DNA of 64,000 bases, taken from NCBI GenBank assembly GCA_033557465.1, contig CM066032.1:56952955-57016954 (forward strand), given 5' to 3'. Positions 24,585 through 34,783 of the stretch are shown piece after piece. Every line of letters starts with the position of its first letter. Position 1 is the stretch's first letter. Position numbers and translations under genes: made by a program. This DNA is from Ichthyophis bannanicus. Taxonomy: Eukaryota; Chordata; Amphibia; Gymnophiona; Ichthyophiidae. A model generated the notes under the pieces. That model did no database searches. It had not been told where the DNA came from and saw only the letters and a list, made by a program, of their open reading frames with translations.

Positions 24585-24690
24585 TGGGTAAATATGATCT
24601 AGATTGTCCACTGTTGGAAACAGAACACTGGGCTTGATGGACCTGGGTTTGACCCAGTATGGCATATGTTATGTTTTTATGTTTCAATGT
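24585..24690 (+). mobile_element. CR1 LINE 3'-end fragment
   Basis: Contains 'GGGCTTGATGGACCTGGG' and 'GACCCAGTATGGC' followed by a degenerate TTATGTTTTTATG tail, characteristic of the amniote/vertebrate CR1 3' UTR. 5'-truncated, no ORF. Confidence 0.75.
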
Positions 24691-25112
24691 TGCTATACCC
24701 TTTGTAAATAAGTTGTAAATACAGTTTTGATACTACATCACAATGGTCATGTGTCTCCCTTGCAGACAGACTGTGGACATAAGCATGGGACATGTGTTTC
24801 GATCAGCATGTGTATGCATGGTAGACATGGGTATCATACATGGATCATCTCCACATGCATTTGTGGGGGCTGCCCATGTGCGTAGGCATCTGAGTCCCAT
24901 GTTGTCCCTGTGATGTGCCAATGTGGAGCATGTCCTAAAGTCTTTGGTCACATGCATGCTGTGTGCAATGTGTGGGAACCATATCTGATGCACCATGCTT
25001 GTGTGCCAATAGGGGAAATGGCTAGCAGCAGGTTTGTGGCATGGAGGGTAAGATGGAATGCTGGGTTTTGTGCCGAGTCTGGGCGGAGTCTGATGTGTTT
25101 CGTACCGAGTCT
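24691..25112. other. unassigned TG-rich segment
   Basis: No domain or repeat boundary recognised. Near its end are two direct copies of 'GAGTCTGGGCGGAGTCTGAT', about 31 bp apart, running into the foldback at 25113. Confidence 0.3.
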
Positions 25113-25225
25113 GGGCGGAGTCTGATGTGTTAAAGAAGTGATGAGATTCCAAACAAAATTGGGATGTGTTAGTTTGTAATTTTGTTTGGAATCTCATCAC
25201 CTCTTTAACACATCAGACTCCGCCC
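25113..25225. repeat. foldback with ~48-bp arms
   Basis: GGGCGGAGTCTGATGTG... is repeated as its complement ending at 25225 with a spacer of about 18 bp. Arms differ by one or two bases. It lies at the 5' border of the plus-strand PLE. Confidence 0.8.
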
Positions 25226-26034
25226 ATGAGATCATGTTACTTCATTTCGGCGCGAAACCCGGTGTCTTCATATGCTCAGTTCTTCCCACCTTTACCCTTC
25301 TCAACTTGAATTAGTTCTGACAGATAGCAGACACTCCTTCTGCACAAGATTAGTTTACCCACGCAATCTACTGCAGAGCTTGACATCATTTATAGTGTAA
25401 TATCAGAGTTTAGTTTTGAATCATTTTATTTATGTTTCAGCTATATATAGCTCTTCTTTGAATGAATACACTCGTGAAAACATATTCAGTTGGTTTGACT
25501 CAGGTGAGGCTTCCGATAATACATATCAGTCTCGTAAAGTTCATAGAACACTGAGTTACATCGTACTAGTTTTCATATAACTCCTCATCATTTAGTAATT
25601 CATCTTGCCGGTTGTACGGTATTTACATCTAATACATCCCCCTCGAGATTGTGTTACTCAATAGACCATGAGGATATCTGTATAATTAGCTTTAGTTATC
25701 CTTTTATACACACGTAGGCTGGCTTATAAGACAAGATGTTATAGTTCCGTGAGTTTCAAAACGAGATGTAGCATTTCTATGGTTCTTATTTAAAAGATGT
25801 CCAATGCAATTGATCCATCATGGTACTTTTTATGCACAATGTTATCATTCACATGTTTCTTCATACATTATGAATACTGTTCATCACACTATTATTCACA
25901 GTCAGTTTTATATATACTTGAGAGTTCATTTTTAAGTATCAAAAGCATTTTTACTTTAACACGTTTTATTTATAAATATTTTAATTATTGTGGTTTATTT
26001 ACATAAGTTATAACTTTATATTTCTGTCCTTCCT

Positions 26035-26420
26035 TTCCCCCCCCTTTTATTTCCTTTTCCCCTTCCCCCCTCCCACCCCCAACCTCCAACCACCACCCTC
26101 CCCCTCCCCCTTCCTCCCTTCCCCCCTACCCCACCTCCTCTTTCCCACCCCCTCCTCCCTTTCCCCCTTTCCTTCCTTCCCCCTCCCCCCTTTTTTCCCT
26201 TCCCCCTCCTCACCCCCTCTTTTCCCTCTCCCTCCCTCCCTCCCCCTCCCCTCCCCCTCCCCCTCTCTTTCCACCCCCAGCTTCCCTTCCCTTTCCCCTC
26301 CCTCCCCTTGCCCCCTCCTTTTCCCTCCCTTCCCTTTCCCCCTCCTCCCTCTCCCTCCCCCTCCCCTTCCCCCCTGCCCCCCTTCCCCCCCTTCCCCCCT
26401 TCCCCCCTCTCTCCCCATTC
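26035..26420 (+). repeat. polypyrimidine tract
   Basis: Almost pure C/T for about 390 bp. Matching purine tracts occur in the PLE at 59970-60605 and 61331-61502 (pyrimidine on the coding strand), so this tract appears to be a standing part of the PLE 3' region. Proline-rich frames across it are not genes. Confidence 0.85.
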
Positions 26421-26868
26421 TTTGTTTAAACATATTTATTTGTTGAAAAACACACACATTTTTATACTAACCAATTTATTATTGTTTGAAATAATATTCA
26501 TTTTTGTTTTTGGTTTTGACATTATAACTTTTATGTACCATTTGTTTTTTAAGTATTATAGAACACATCTTATAAAACGTCCTGTATGTTGTTCAACTAG
26601 ACAGATAAGACCAGTAAGTATTTATCTTACTTTATATGTTTTTATTCATCACTTTTCCCAAGTAACAAGTGTTTTCATGCTCTTTTGCTGCCCTGCGTTT
26701 TTCTTTTTTGTTAAATTATTAAAATCATTATAATTGTTCTCTATTATGAGTATTTTAATTTCACATGTTTGACATTGATAAATGTTGTTTTACATGTTTT
26801 TATATGTATAACTTATCTATGTCATGTTGTTTTAATTGTTTTAATTATTTTATTGTTCAAGCTGTATG

Positions 26869-26904
26869 CCCCCTGAGGAAGGCATTTGCCGAAACACGTT
26901 GGGG
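26869..26904 (+). ncRNA. hammerhead-like motif of PLE pLTR, core conserved
   Basis: Stem I CCCC (26869-26872) with GGGG (26901-26904), core CUGAGGA, stem II GGC-AUUU-GCC, GAAA, stem III AC/GU and cleavage-site GUU. All core positions of a type I hammerhead are present. The adjoining 'CGTTGGGGTC' is shared with the copy at 3276. Confidence 0.6.
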
Positions 26905-27330
26905 TCTTCATCAATAAAATCATCTTTGACCACCATACGACTTTTGCTCCTTGTGTTTCCTTTCAACTGTGTAGTACATCCACCCCACAATCAATGTGTG
27001 CTTGGGTGTGCCCTGTACGTGTGCTGCATAGCTACTACTACAGCTCCTGCTATTAGGCATTTATAGGGCAGTACCAAGCACACACATCACTGTGAAAGTT
27101 ATCTCACAGAAAGACAATCCCTGCTCAGCGGTGCTTAAATTTGAAATAGACATAACAATAACAGGTCTGGGAGGGGGTATGTAGCAGAAGTGCAGCGACA
27201 TGTGCAGGGCAGACATAAAAAGGGATGGTGTTAGAGAAACATGTGGGTGGAGGACAGAAACACGCAAAGTAAAAAGGGTGGAATGGGGAACAGCACACTC
27301 ATGAGCCAAAGGCAGAGGGTAGGAGATGAT

Positions 27331-27607
27331 CTAGGAGACCAGGTATGAGGAGGTGCTAATAAGATGCCTGACGCATATCCAAAGGGCGTTTACTCTATGC
27401 GTTGGGAGCAGCAAGGTGTGAGTTGCGTACCTACCTGCCTGGGGATGTGCAGTGTCCAGTGCTTCTGGCAGTCCACACAGGTATATGGGCCCAAGTCGGT
27501 CCACTAACTCCTGCTCCAGGGGTGTTAAGGTTGGTGCAAAGGGGCCTCCCCCACCGGTGCCCATGGCATGTTGCCAATCAGCCACCATGTGTGCACGCAC
27601 ACCACAC
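27331..27607 (-). pseudogene. Harbinger Myb-like protein, C-terminal part
   Basis: Minus-strand frame directly left of the Harbinger-type insertion. It continues the frame of the N-terminal part at 32270-32652: when the 4,656-bp insertion and one TTA copy are ignored, 'RKRFNDI' runs straight into 'KCGVRAHMVADW'. It then reads 'TLTPLEQELVDRLGP' and stops at 27331. In autonomous Harbingers this accessory protein, with a Myb/SANT-like DNA-binding domain, brings the transposase to the TIRs. This part is the less conserved C-terminal half. The gene is broken by the insertion and by stops in the other half. Confidence 0.6.
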
Positions 27608-28014
27608 TTAGGGGTATGTTTACTAAACCGCGCAATTGTGCGGGGCGCACTTTAGCGTGGGCTAAGGTACCTTAGCGCACGCTAATAGTGCGTTTTTGTG
27701 CCCCGCACACGTGCGCGCTGCACTAACGGGCCCACACAAGTATGCGGCCCGCAAATGTGCGATAGAGGCGTGGAAAGGCATTCTGAGGGCGGAGGAAGGC
27801 TCCCGAGGGGCGGAGGGACGGGGTCAATGGGTGGAGAGTGGGAGGGGAGACGCTCCCCGCACAGGACCGGGGATGAAATTCAAGCTAGAAAATACCGCGA
27901 GTGAAAACCTCGCGGTAGAGCCGATTTAAAGGGAAGAGAAACCATTTTCGTCAGCAATGTACAGCAAAACCAGGGAAATCTACAAAACGTGAGCAGTGTG
28001 ATACATGTGCACAG

Positions 28015-28318
28015 AACAAAATAGCAAATAAAAACTGAAAATGACCACAACAAAATTCTAAAAAATTACAATCCAGCTGGGCAACAGTGATATTAATGGG
28101 CAACCATAAAAAACACTCCCAGGAAAGCTCCAAAAAAAATAAATGATTTTTGGAAGGGTCTACGGAGCGTAGACCCTTCCAAAAATCATTCCCTTTTTTT
28201 TGGAGCTTTCCTGGGAGTGTTTTTTAAGGTTGCCCATTGATATCACTATTGGCCAGCTTGGTTATGTTTTTTCCCCTTTTTCGGAGGTAATTTTCAGGGT
28301 TTATTTGCACATTTGTCT
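28015..28318. repeat. local inverted duplication, ~150-bp arms
   Basis: Sequence around 'GGGCAACCATAAAAAACAC' and 'TTTTTGGAAGGGTCTACG' is repeated in reverse complement with the axis near 28166 and almost no spacer. The corresponding places at 12840-13010 and 18790-18970 have a single copy, so the palindrome arose in this element. Confidence 0.8.
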
Positions 28319-28594
28319 CCATACAAGGTGAATGAGCCCACAGTAAAAATGTGCAGAGCAGGGTTTCTGACTCTTTCGGCCAGGTTTCCCATCTCCAGGG
28401 ACAGCAATATCTCTGTGGCCACAGTGTGGTGCAGTGGACACAGCCAGTACCAAATATCCAGACCAAATATTTTTCCCACAACTAAACCGTGATAGTAAGG
28501 ACAAACCTTTATTGCTGAGAACATACACATGGTTAATACGCCTATATTTTACCCCACCGAGCACAGACACCATAAACAGGCGCATTACCTAGAG

Positions 28595-28787
28595 CAGAGT
28601 CTCCCAAATGCAGTCCTGTAGGGCCACACACCATTCAGGTTCCATGCTGCCTCTAATAAAGATGCCTGTGCTGCATATCTATGCACCACCCCCTTGGTAT
28701 GCAGATGTAGCTCATGCATATTAATGAACGACAGCATGAAAACCCGAACAGTGTTTGGCACACCAGGACTGGAGTTGGGAACCTCTG
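28595..28787. mobile_element. old hAT-type MITE, ~193 bp
   Basis: CAGAGTCTCCCAAATGCAG to its near-complement. It corresponds in position to 13783-13974. Confidence 0.6.
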
Positions 28788-29235
28788 CCGTAAAGCAGCA
28801 GCCAACAGGGGTAGACACATCCACACCCACACCCACAGGCCCCATTGGCTAATGCCTCCTGGAGAGGCAGGACATTGGGCCCTGCGTGCATCTCCCAATA
28901 CTAGCACTTGCATACCTTAGCAATGCCACCCTACACCTGGGTATACGGTACACACCTATCAAACGTTTCCTATGATTACTGGCAGATAGCAAGTCCTACA
29001 TTAAGCACAGTTTGCTCATTGAGCTCCATCATAACAATATTTCTGATGTCTGCGGTGTGTGCTTCAGGTCTGGTCTCTGACAGTGTTTACCACCCTGGGG
29101 AGTGACCCCCAACAGTATTGCGTACCATATCCATGCCTGTACTGTGCCCAGGACTGGTGTGATGGGCAGGGCTGCTGAACTCCTCTATAGTAGCACAATG
29201 CTGGCATAGGTGTCGGAGTGTGTGTCTGTCTATAC

Positions 29236-29781
29236 CAGGGATGGGCAATTCCGGTCCTGGAGGGCCACAGACCAGTCAGGTGTTCGGGATACCCCTAATA
29301 AATATGCATGAGATATATATGCATTAGAGATATCCTGCCAACCTGACTGGTTTGTGGCCCTCCGGGGCTGGATTTGGAGACCCCTGCTTTACACCTCTGT
29401 CATTTAAGATTGTGAGAGGGCAAGGTACAGATGTCCTAGACATCAAAAGAGGATATAGAATGTGTCACTTGCTTCCTTAAGTCTCACCACCACCAAAAAG
29501 TTGTCTAATAGACAATATTTTGGTGGTGGTGAGAAGTGAGGAGGAATGTGACAAATTCTATCTAACCTTTTTGATGTCTTGGATATCTGTACCTTGCCCA
29601 CTCACAATCTTAAATGACAGAGATGTAAGGCAGGGGTCTCCAAATCCAGCCCTGGAGGGCCACAAACCAATCGGGTTGGCAGGATATCTCTAATGCAAAT
29701 ATATCTCATGCATATTCATTAGGGATATCCCGAAAACCTGACTGGTCTGCGGCCCTCCAGGACCAGAGTTGCCCACCCCTG
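29236..29781. mobile_element. 546-bp palindromic hAT-type MITE
   Basis: CAGGGATGGGCAATTCCGG to CCACCCCTG with perfect target duplication GTCTATAC (29228-29235, 29782-29789). It is the uninterrupted counterpart of 14969-16067. Confidence 0.9.
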
Positions 29782-30954
29782 GTCTATACAGTGTGTGGTG
29801 GCTGCAAACACCTTCCACAGCCCACACTGCCAGCACTGTTGCCAGTATTGGCCTGCCAATATGCATAATGAGGAGCAAGGTACCATGGGTATAGCCCAGA
29901 CATGGTGGCCTGGCCAGGGTGCATCTGCACAGGGCATAGGGCACTGACTGTGACATTTTAGTGCCCGGCCACCACCTACACAGACAGGGTGACCTCTGTA
30001 TGTCCTGCAGGGAGATCACTCTGACCCTGACTGTGCAGTGACCACAGCATGGCTAGGCACCCCCATAGTGCTATATAGTATTTCTGTCATGTAATATTTA
30101 TGTGTTTCCTTTTGGGGGCCAGTCACTGATGTATCTGCTTGTTGTGTATACTGCTATCCCAGTTCTGGGTGCATGCATTTCCAACAGGAACATGCATTAT
30201 GGACCAACTAGCAGACTGTTTGCAGCTGGTATGTGTCTTGCAGGGTGCAGCGGCTGAAGGCTTGCTGCAGGAGAATATCAGATAGTGGTGGGGTACAGTT
30301 TAGCAAATACAGGCCTATTGTCTGTCTGCTAATGTGCTATGGAAATACAGAGCTGCATTGACTGCCCTGAAGGGTGTTGTTTCCACAACAGAATGGGGGT
30401 TTGATGGTCCCTTCTACTACCACCATTGCAGGGAGGTAGAATGTGGATCTGTTGATGGGAGACCCTGTTTACCACCATAATCCTCCTAGGGGTCCATAGG
30501 GACTACACCTGACTAAAACAGACAGATATATCCAAGGTGTTGTGTGCAGAAACTATCTATCTCACACATTAACACTGCTTTGGACCTCCAGCATGGCCTA
30601 TGTCTGTGGACCTGGTGCTGGGCGCCTCACCGCACCATCAGGGTGAGCACAGTACCCACACAATGTGACGGTGTGTAGCTACTCTGTGCCAGTAAAACAC
30701 ACGGTCTGTAACCCCTACAAGGCCGAGGTGCTGTGGGGGTGCATATGGACAGTTCCCCCTACCTGGCCGAGGTATTGTGGGGGTGCCTACCCCATCTTGT
30801 GTTCATCTGTGGATAGCTGATTTGCATGTGCAGTGCATCATGGGTACGGGTGGGCTAACCCTATCCTGGTGACCACAACAGACTGTCTGTATGGTGACAT
30901 GCAGGCTCTATGCAGCCAGCCAGGGGCTTGCTAGTAGCTATAGAGCTGTAGGCC

Positions 30955-31012
30955 ATGGTTACTTCACTGCCTGTGTAGCCAGAGGTCATGGGTTCAAACC
31001 CACAGTGGGCTT
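30955..31012 (+). other. tRNA-like module with Pol III-type boxes
   Basis: 'TAGGCCATGGTTACTTC' (A box) and 'GGGTTCAAACCCACAG' (B box with T-arm-like symmetry). The same module, inverted, is at 62745-62815 and 6308-6380. Confidence 0.55.
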
Positions 31013-31089
31013 ATTTGATAGGGCTGCCCACAGCATTATCTCTTTTTAAAGTACATTCTTACTGCCAGCAAAAACACCCTCAGCATACT

Positions 31090-31300
31090 GTACCCATAAG
31101 GTGCCTCTAAGGGTGCTTTATAGGGCGCACTATAGGGCACCTTATGGTTCTCGTCCATGTAAGGTGCACTATACATTATCCTGTGATGCAACTTATAGGG
31201 TGCCCTTTAGGGGACATTGTAGGGTGCCATGGCGGACAGTGCACTTTATAATGTGCCCTATGGAGTGCCTTATAGGGTGCCTTATACGGCACCTTCAATT
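31090..31300. repeat. array of short palindromes (TATAGGGYGC type)
   Basis: Repeated 15-20-bp units such as GGTGCCTTATAGGGCGCC variants, many self-complementary. Further units at 31575-31670, and a second array at 62490-62660. Confidence 0.6.
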
Positions 31301-31420
31301 ACGGCACGTGAGGGCGCATTTGCTGGCAGCAATTAGTAAAATAAAAATAACGTGCTGCAGGAAACAAAACGTACATTGCAAAGCTGATGCCTCAGCCAGC
31401 CTTACGTATTAGGCACCCTG

Positions 31421-32062
31421 GGGAGCAAACTCATGACCCCTGTATCAGCAGTCAGCCTTAACCATTGTGCTCCACTGCTGCTCCTCCTTGCATGTCAGCG
31501 CACCTACTTATGCTTTTCATTCCTTAAACTGCACAGTGCTGTCATCATAAACAGTACTCTGACCTTGCGGTACCTCATACGGCACCCTATAAAGCGCCCT
31601 ATAAGCAACATTCTAGGGTGCCTTGGCGGACAGTGCACTTTAAAATGTGCCTTATGGGGCGCCTTATGTTATGCTTTGAGAGTGCGTTTGCTAGTAGTGG
31701 TAATTAACATAAAAATACAATGCCTCCTACAGCAATCTCCCCCACAATATGTAATGCCTCAGACAGCCTTGTTCACTGGGCACTGTGGGGGACTGAACCC
31801 CTGATTCCTGCACCATTAGTCAGTGTCTTAACCATTGTGCTGTGGTTCTGTTCCTGTACTTGCACATCAGTGAGCCGTCTTATGCCTCCCAATATTAAAA
31901 TGCCTCCTAAAACAATAGCATGCTGCCTTATGCCGCCCAATATTAAACTGGTTCCTAAAGTACTGCCTCAGCTAGCTGTCTTCATTGTGCACTGTGGGGG
32001 ATTGAACTCATGGCCCCTGCATCACTGGTCAGTGTCTTCACCATTGTGCTGTGGCTCTGCTC
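31421..32062 (-). other. three tRNA-like modules, minus strand
   Basis: At about 31421-31486, 31783-31853 and 31990-32060. Each reads on the minus strand from an A-box-like 'CACAATGGT' region to a B box (for example 'GGGGTTCAGTCCCC'), and each is preceded by a shared 'ATGCCTCAGACAGCC'-type spacer. They look like serial copies of a tRNA-derived SINE head. No cloverleaf gene is claimed. Confidence 0.5.
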
Positions 32063-32269
32063 TTCTGCTTGCACATCAGCGCGCCACTTATGCCTCCCGC
32101 GCAAGCTTTCTCATGCGCTGATGTGTGGGGCGCACATGGGTACCACACACCTTAGCGCATATTTAAATCCCGGTTTTTCTTTTTCAGAAAGAAACGCCCA
32201 CTCCTTATATGGCACCTGCACACTAGCGTGGCCCGCACATTACCGGGGTTTTAGTAAACATACCCCTTA

Positions 32270-32652
32270 ATATCGTTGAAACGCTTCCTGAGGCTGTCGA
32301 GGTCCCTGGTCGGTCCCCCTGCCTATGCGACGGCCTCCTGCACCTCCTCCCACACGTGTGTGCGTGTTGCAACAGTGGTGCTGTTGCTCAGTCAGCCATA
32401 GAGAACCTCGTAATGCTCTAAGACACTAGCCAGCAGGATGTGGTTTTCTTGCTGGCTGAATCTCACAGCCCTCCTCCGTTGTGCAGCTAGCACCGGTATG
32501 CGCCTTCGTGTGGCACTGGAAGAGTCCTGTGTGGGCTGGGGCCCACCCAATGTGCCTGCAGCCACCACCACACACCCAACACTCCCTGCCGTCTCTGGGT
32601 CCTGCTGAACAGATGCCCCCCCTCCTCCTCCACTCCTGCTCTGTCTTGTCAC
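32270..32652 (-). pseudogene. Harbinger Myb-like protein, N-terminal part
   Basis: From the ATG at 32652, a Gly/Ser-rich leader is followed by 'RRRAVRFSQQENHILLASV' and then 'WEEVQEAVA-AGGPTRDLDS-LRKRFNDI'. This is the three-helix Myb/SANT-like (MADF-like) DNA-binding domain of Harbinger accessory proteins, with the conserved tryptophan and GG turn. Two in-frame stops interrupt it (TGA after 'EVLYG', TAG after 'QEAVA'), and a 4.66-kb Harbinger-type element splits it at 'FNDI'. It diverges from the transposase at 33586, the usual head-to-head arrangement of the two Harbinger genes in animals. Confidence 0.7.
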
Positions 32653-32999
32653 TACATCTCCCTGCCCTCTGTGCCCTCTCCCTCCCTGTCACACATTCCT
32701 GCTCCTGGCCTCCTCAGCTCCACCTCACACCTGGTCCTGGCCCCCCCTGCTCTCACTGCTGTCTGCTCCTCAACTCTTCTCCTTTCTCACTCACCTGCTC
32801 CTTGCCTCCCCTCCTCTCTGTCTCCCCTGCTCTGCCACACACCTCTCCTCAACAAACTTTCCTCTACCACTCTCCACCGCAACTCACTAACACTGCTACT
32901 CTTCCGTAAACACCTGCTTCTCACTCTTACCGACACCACACACCTTCTCTCACTCACCTACCCAAAACCCTCAACGTGCACCAGGTGTGCAGGTGTATT

Positions 33000-33350
33000 T
33001 AAAGTTTTTTTTTTATGTTGCACGCGTTGCGAATGCACAGTTGTGTGAGCACGGCGGCTGCGCGCATTGCACATGCACCGCACAGATGCGGGAGGTGCAT
33101 GAGCGTGACATTTTGTTACACGTGCGCCGTGTGTGAACATGAGGCGTGGCACGTGCGCATGTCTCATGCTCACGCACAGCGCATGTGTAACATGATGTCC
33201 CGCGCATGCACCTTCTATGTCTTTGCGGCACCATGCTCGCACAAATAAGCAAGAGCAACGCACGCAGCCACCACGCACGTGCAGCCACCGCGCTCGCGCA
33301 ACTACGCATGCGCAACACGCGCACTGTAACACAAACCCTGTAAATGCACC
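33000..33350. promoter_or_regulatory. CpG-rich spacer between divergent Harbinger genes
   Basis: Rich in CpG and alternating purine-pyrimidine steps, with repeated 'GCGCATG' and 'CGCATGCGCAA' motifs like NRF1 sites. It lies between the Myb-like gene (minus) and the transposase (plus), so it is probably a shared bidirectional promoter. No transcription start can be fixed. Confidence 0.4.
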
Positions 33351-33585
33351 TGCACACCTGGTTCACTTTGAGGGGTTTGTGTAGGCGAAGGAGAGAAGGA
33401 GTGCATTGTCAGTGAAGGACGGAGAGAGTCAGAAGCAGGTGTATTGTGGAGTGTGTCTGGGTTTGCGAGTGGTGGTGGTTGTATTGTGTGGCTGTGTTTG
33501 TGTGTGGTGTGAAAGGTGTGTGGCTTGGTTAGTGAAGTGAGTGTCTGTGTTTCAGTGAGTTAGACGAGTAGGACGGGTGGAGTTT

Positions 33586-34777
33586 ATGGCGGCCTTTGTG
33601 GTTGCTGCATCTGCAGTGGGAGGTGAGCAGGCGCTGCGGTTGCCTCACAGGGGAGATGGTGTCTATGGGGCTGAGGCACAGGGCATGAGTGTAGTCCCGT
33701 TGCAAAACAGACCTGCAGCTGTGGGGGCCGGCCAGGCAGGGGCTGTGCCGGCACGGCGCAGGAGGTGTGAGGAGGTACAGGCTCACCAGCCTCACCTCTA
33801 CAGGCCTAGGGCCCAGCTCCAGGGCATGTGTGAGGACCAGGTCATCTCCCTCTACCACCTGAGCATGGGGGCTATTAGAGAGCTCTATGAGGATCTAAGA
33901 CCTAACCTCGAGCCCCTGACTGATCGGTCAAATGCCATACCGGGTTTGGTCAAGCTCCTTGGTGCCCTACATCTCTTTGCCTCTGGCTATTTCCAGTCAT
34001 CTTTGGCCACAGTGGGTGGCATGAGCCGCCCCATCTTCTCATGCTGTCTCCACCAAGTACTGCGTGCCATGGTCAGCCGGGTAGGGAATTACATTGCCAT
34101 TCCCACTAGGCAACAGTGGGGGACCCTGAACCAGGCCTTTGAGGCAATAGCCAGGATAACCTTGCTATGGTGCTGTGTGATGATGGTTGAATGGATGCTA
34201 ACATTTGTGTCGTGGTTACAGATTATGTTGTTTTCAATCCGTACACCTACCCCTTGTCTTGTGTGTCTTAACTTCACACGCTGATGCATAGTTGTGATGT
34301 CATATGTTTATGTCAGGATGTGTTATGCATTTGTTTTGCACGTATATACCTGTATCCATTTGGGTGGACGTGAGCTCCTGCTTTAACATTCCACATTTAT
34401 TTCTGCAGGTGATGCAGGATATGGGTGTCGCCCCTGGTTGTTGACCCTTGCGCGTCAACCACGGACACGTGCAGAGAGGAGGTACAATGAGGCCCATACC
34501 TCCAGCCACTCCGTCATAGAGCACACCTTTGGCGTTTTAAAGAGTCGCTTCAGGTGTCTGGATAGGACAGGCGGTGCCTTACAATACAATCCACAGACTA
34601 TGGCAGAGATCATTATAGCCTGTTGCATCATGCACAACATTGCTCTCAGGCACCATATCCCTGTCGAAATTAATGAGGATCTGGAGGCTAATCCTATGTG
34701 CCCTTCTGCACGTGCCTGTGGTGACACACGTGAGGGCACAGCAGTCAGGCGGCAGGTGATTGCAGAGCTCTTCTCAT
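33586..34777 (+). pseudogene. Harbinger transposase (HARBI1-like), degenerate
   Basis: Exon 1 begins at the ATG at 33586 and runs to about 34160. It carries the helix-turn-helix N-terminus with 'LGALHLFASGYFQSSLATV' and 'GMSRPIFSCCLHQVLRAM', typical of HARBI1-family DDE transposases. The final catalytic exon is 34409-34777. It is preceded by an acceptor (polypyrimidine then CAG at 34406-34408) and followed by a GTAAGT donor at 34778. It encodes 'GDAGYGCRPWLL', 'RTRAERRYNEAH', then 'VIEHTFGVLKSRFRCLD', including the expected catalytic Glu. The segment that should hold the first two catalytic Asp residues (between 34160 and 34409) is deleted or degraded ('NICVVVTDYV' may be a remnant), so no active enzyme is expected. 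Confidence 0.75.
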
Positions 34778-34783
34778 GTAAGT

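Larger units (their letters stand above)
25229..26970 (+). mobile_element. Penelope-like element, non-coding 3' part with hammerhead motif
   Basis: AT-rich leader (with 'TTTCGGCGCGAAACC' near 25240), a polypyrimidine tract, then AT-rich sequence and a hammerhead motif at 26869-26904. The trailer 'GACCACCATACGACTT' matches the minus-strand PLE near 3230. No coding remnant. Boundaries are approximate. Confidence 0.55.
27611..32266 (+). mobile_element. complete 4.66-kb non-autonomous Harbinger-type element
   Basis: TIR GGGGTATGTTTACTAAA at the left and its complement at the right, with TTA target duplication (27608-27610, 32267-32269). No coding sequence. It is colinear with 12451-17533 and inserted inside a Harbinger Myb-like gene. 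It includes a local inverted duplication (28015-28318), old MITEs, tRNA-like modules on both strands and short palindrome arrays. Confidence 0.9.

Noticed and set aside
24236..24637. Host or Harbinger accessory gene on plus or minus strand
   Set aside because: Open frames overlap on both strands and match nothing I recognise; part is CR1 tail.
26047..26457. Pro-rich and Gly-rich frames across 26.0-26.5 kb
   Set aside because: Artefact of the polypyrimidine tract.
30955..31012. Functional tRNA gene
   Set aside because: A and B boxes are present, but I cannot draw a full cloverleaf or a Pol III terminator at the right distance; treated as a tRNA-like module.
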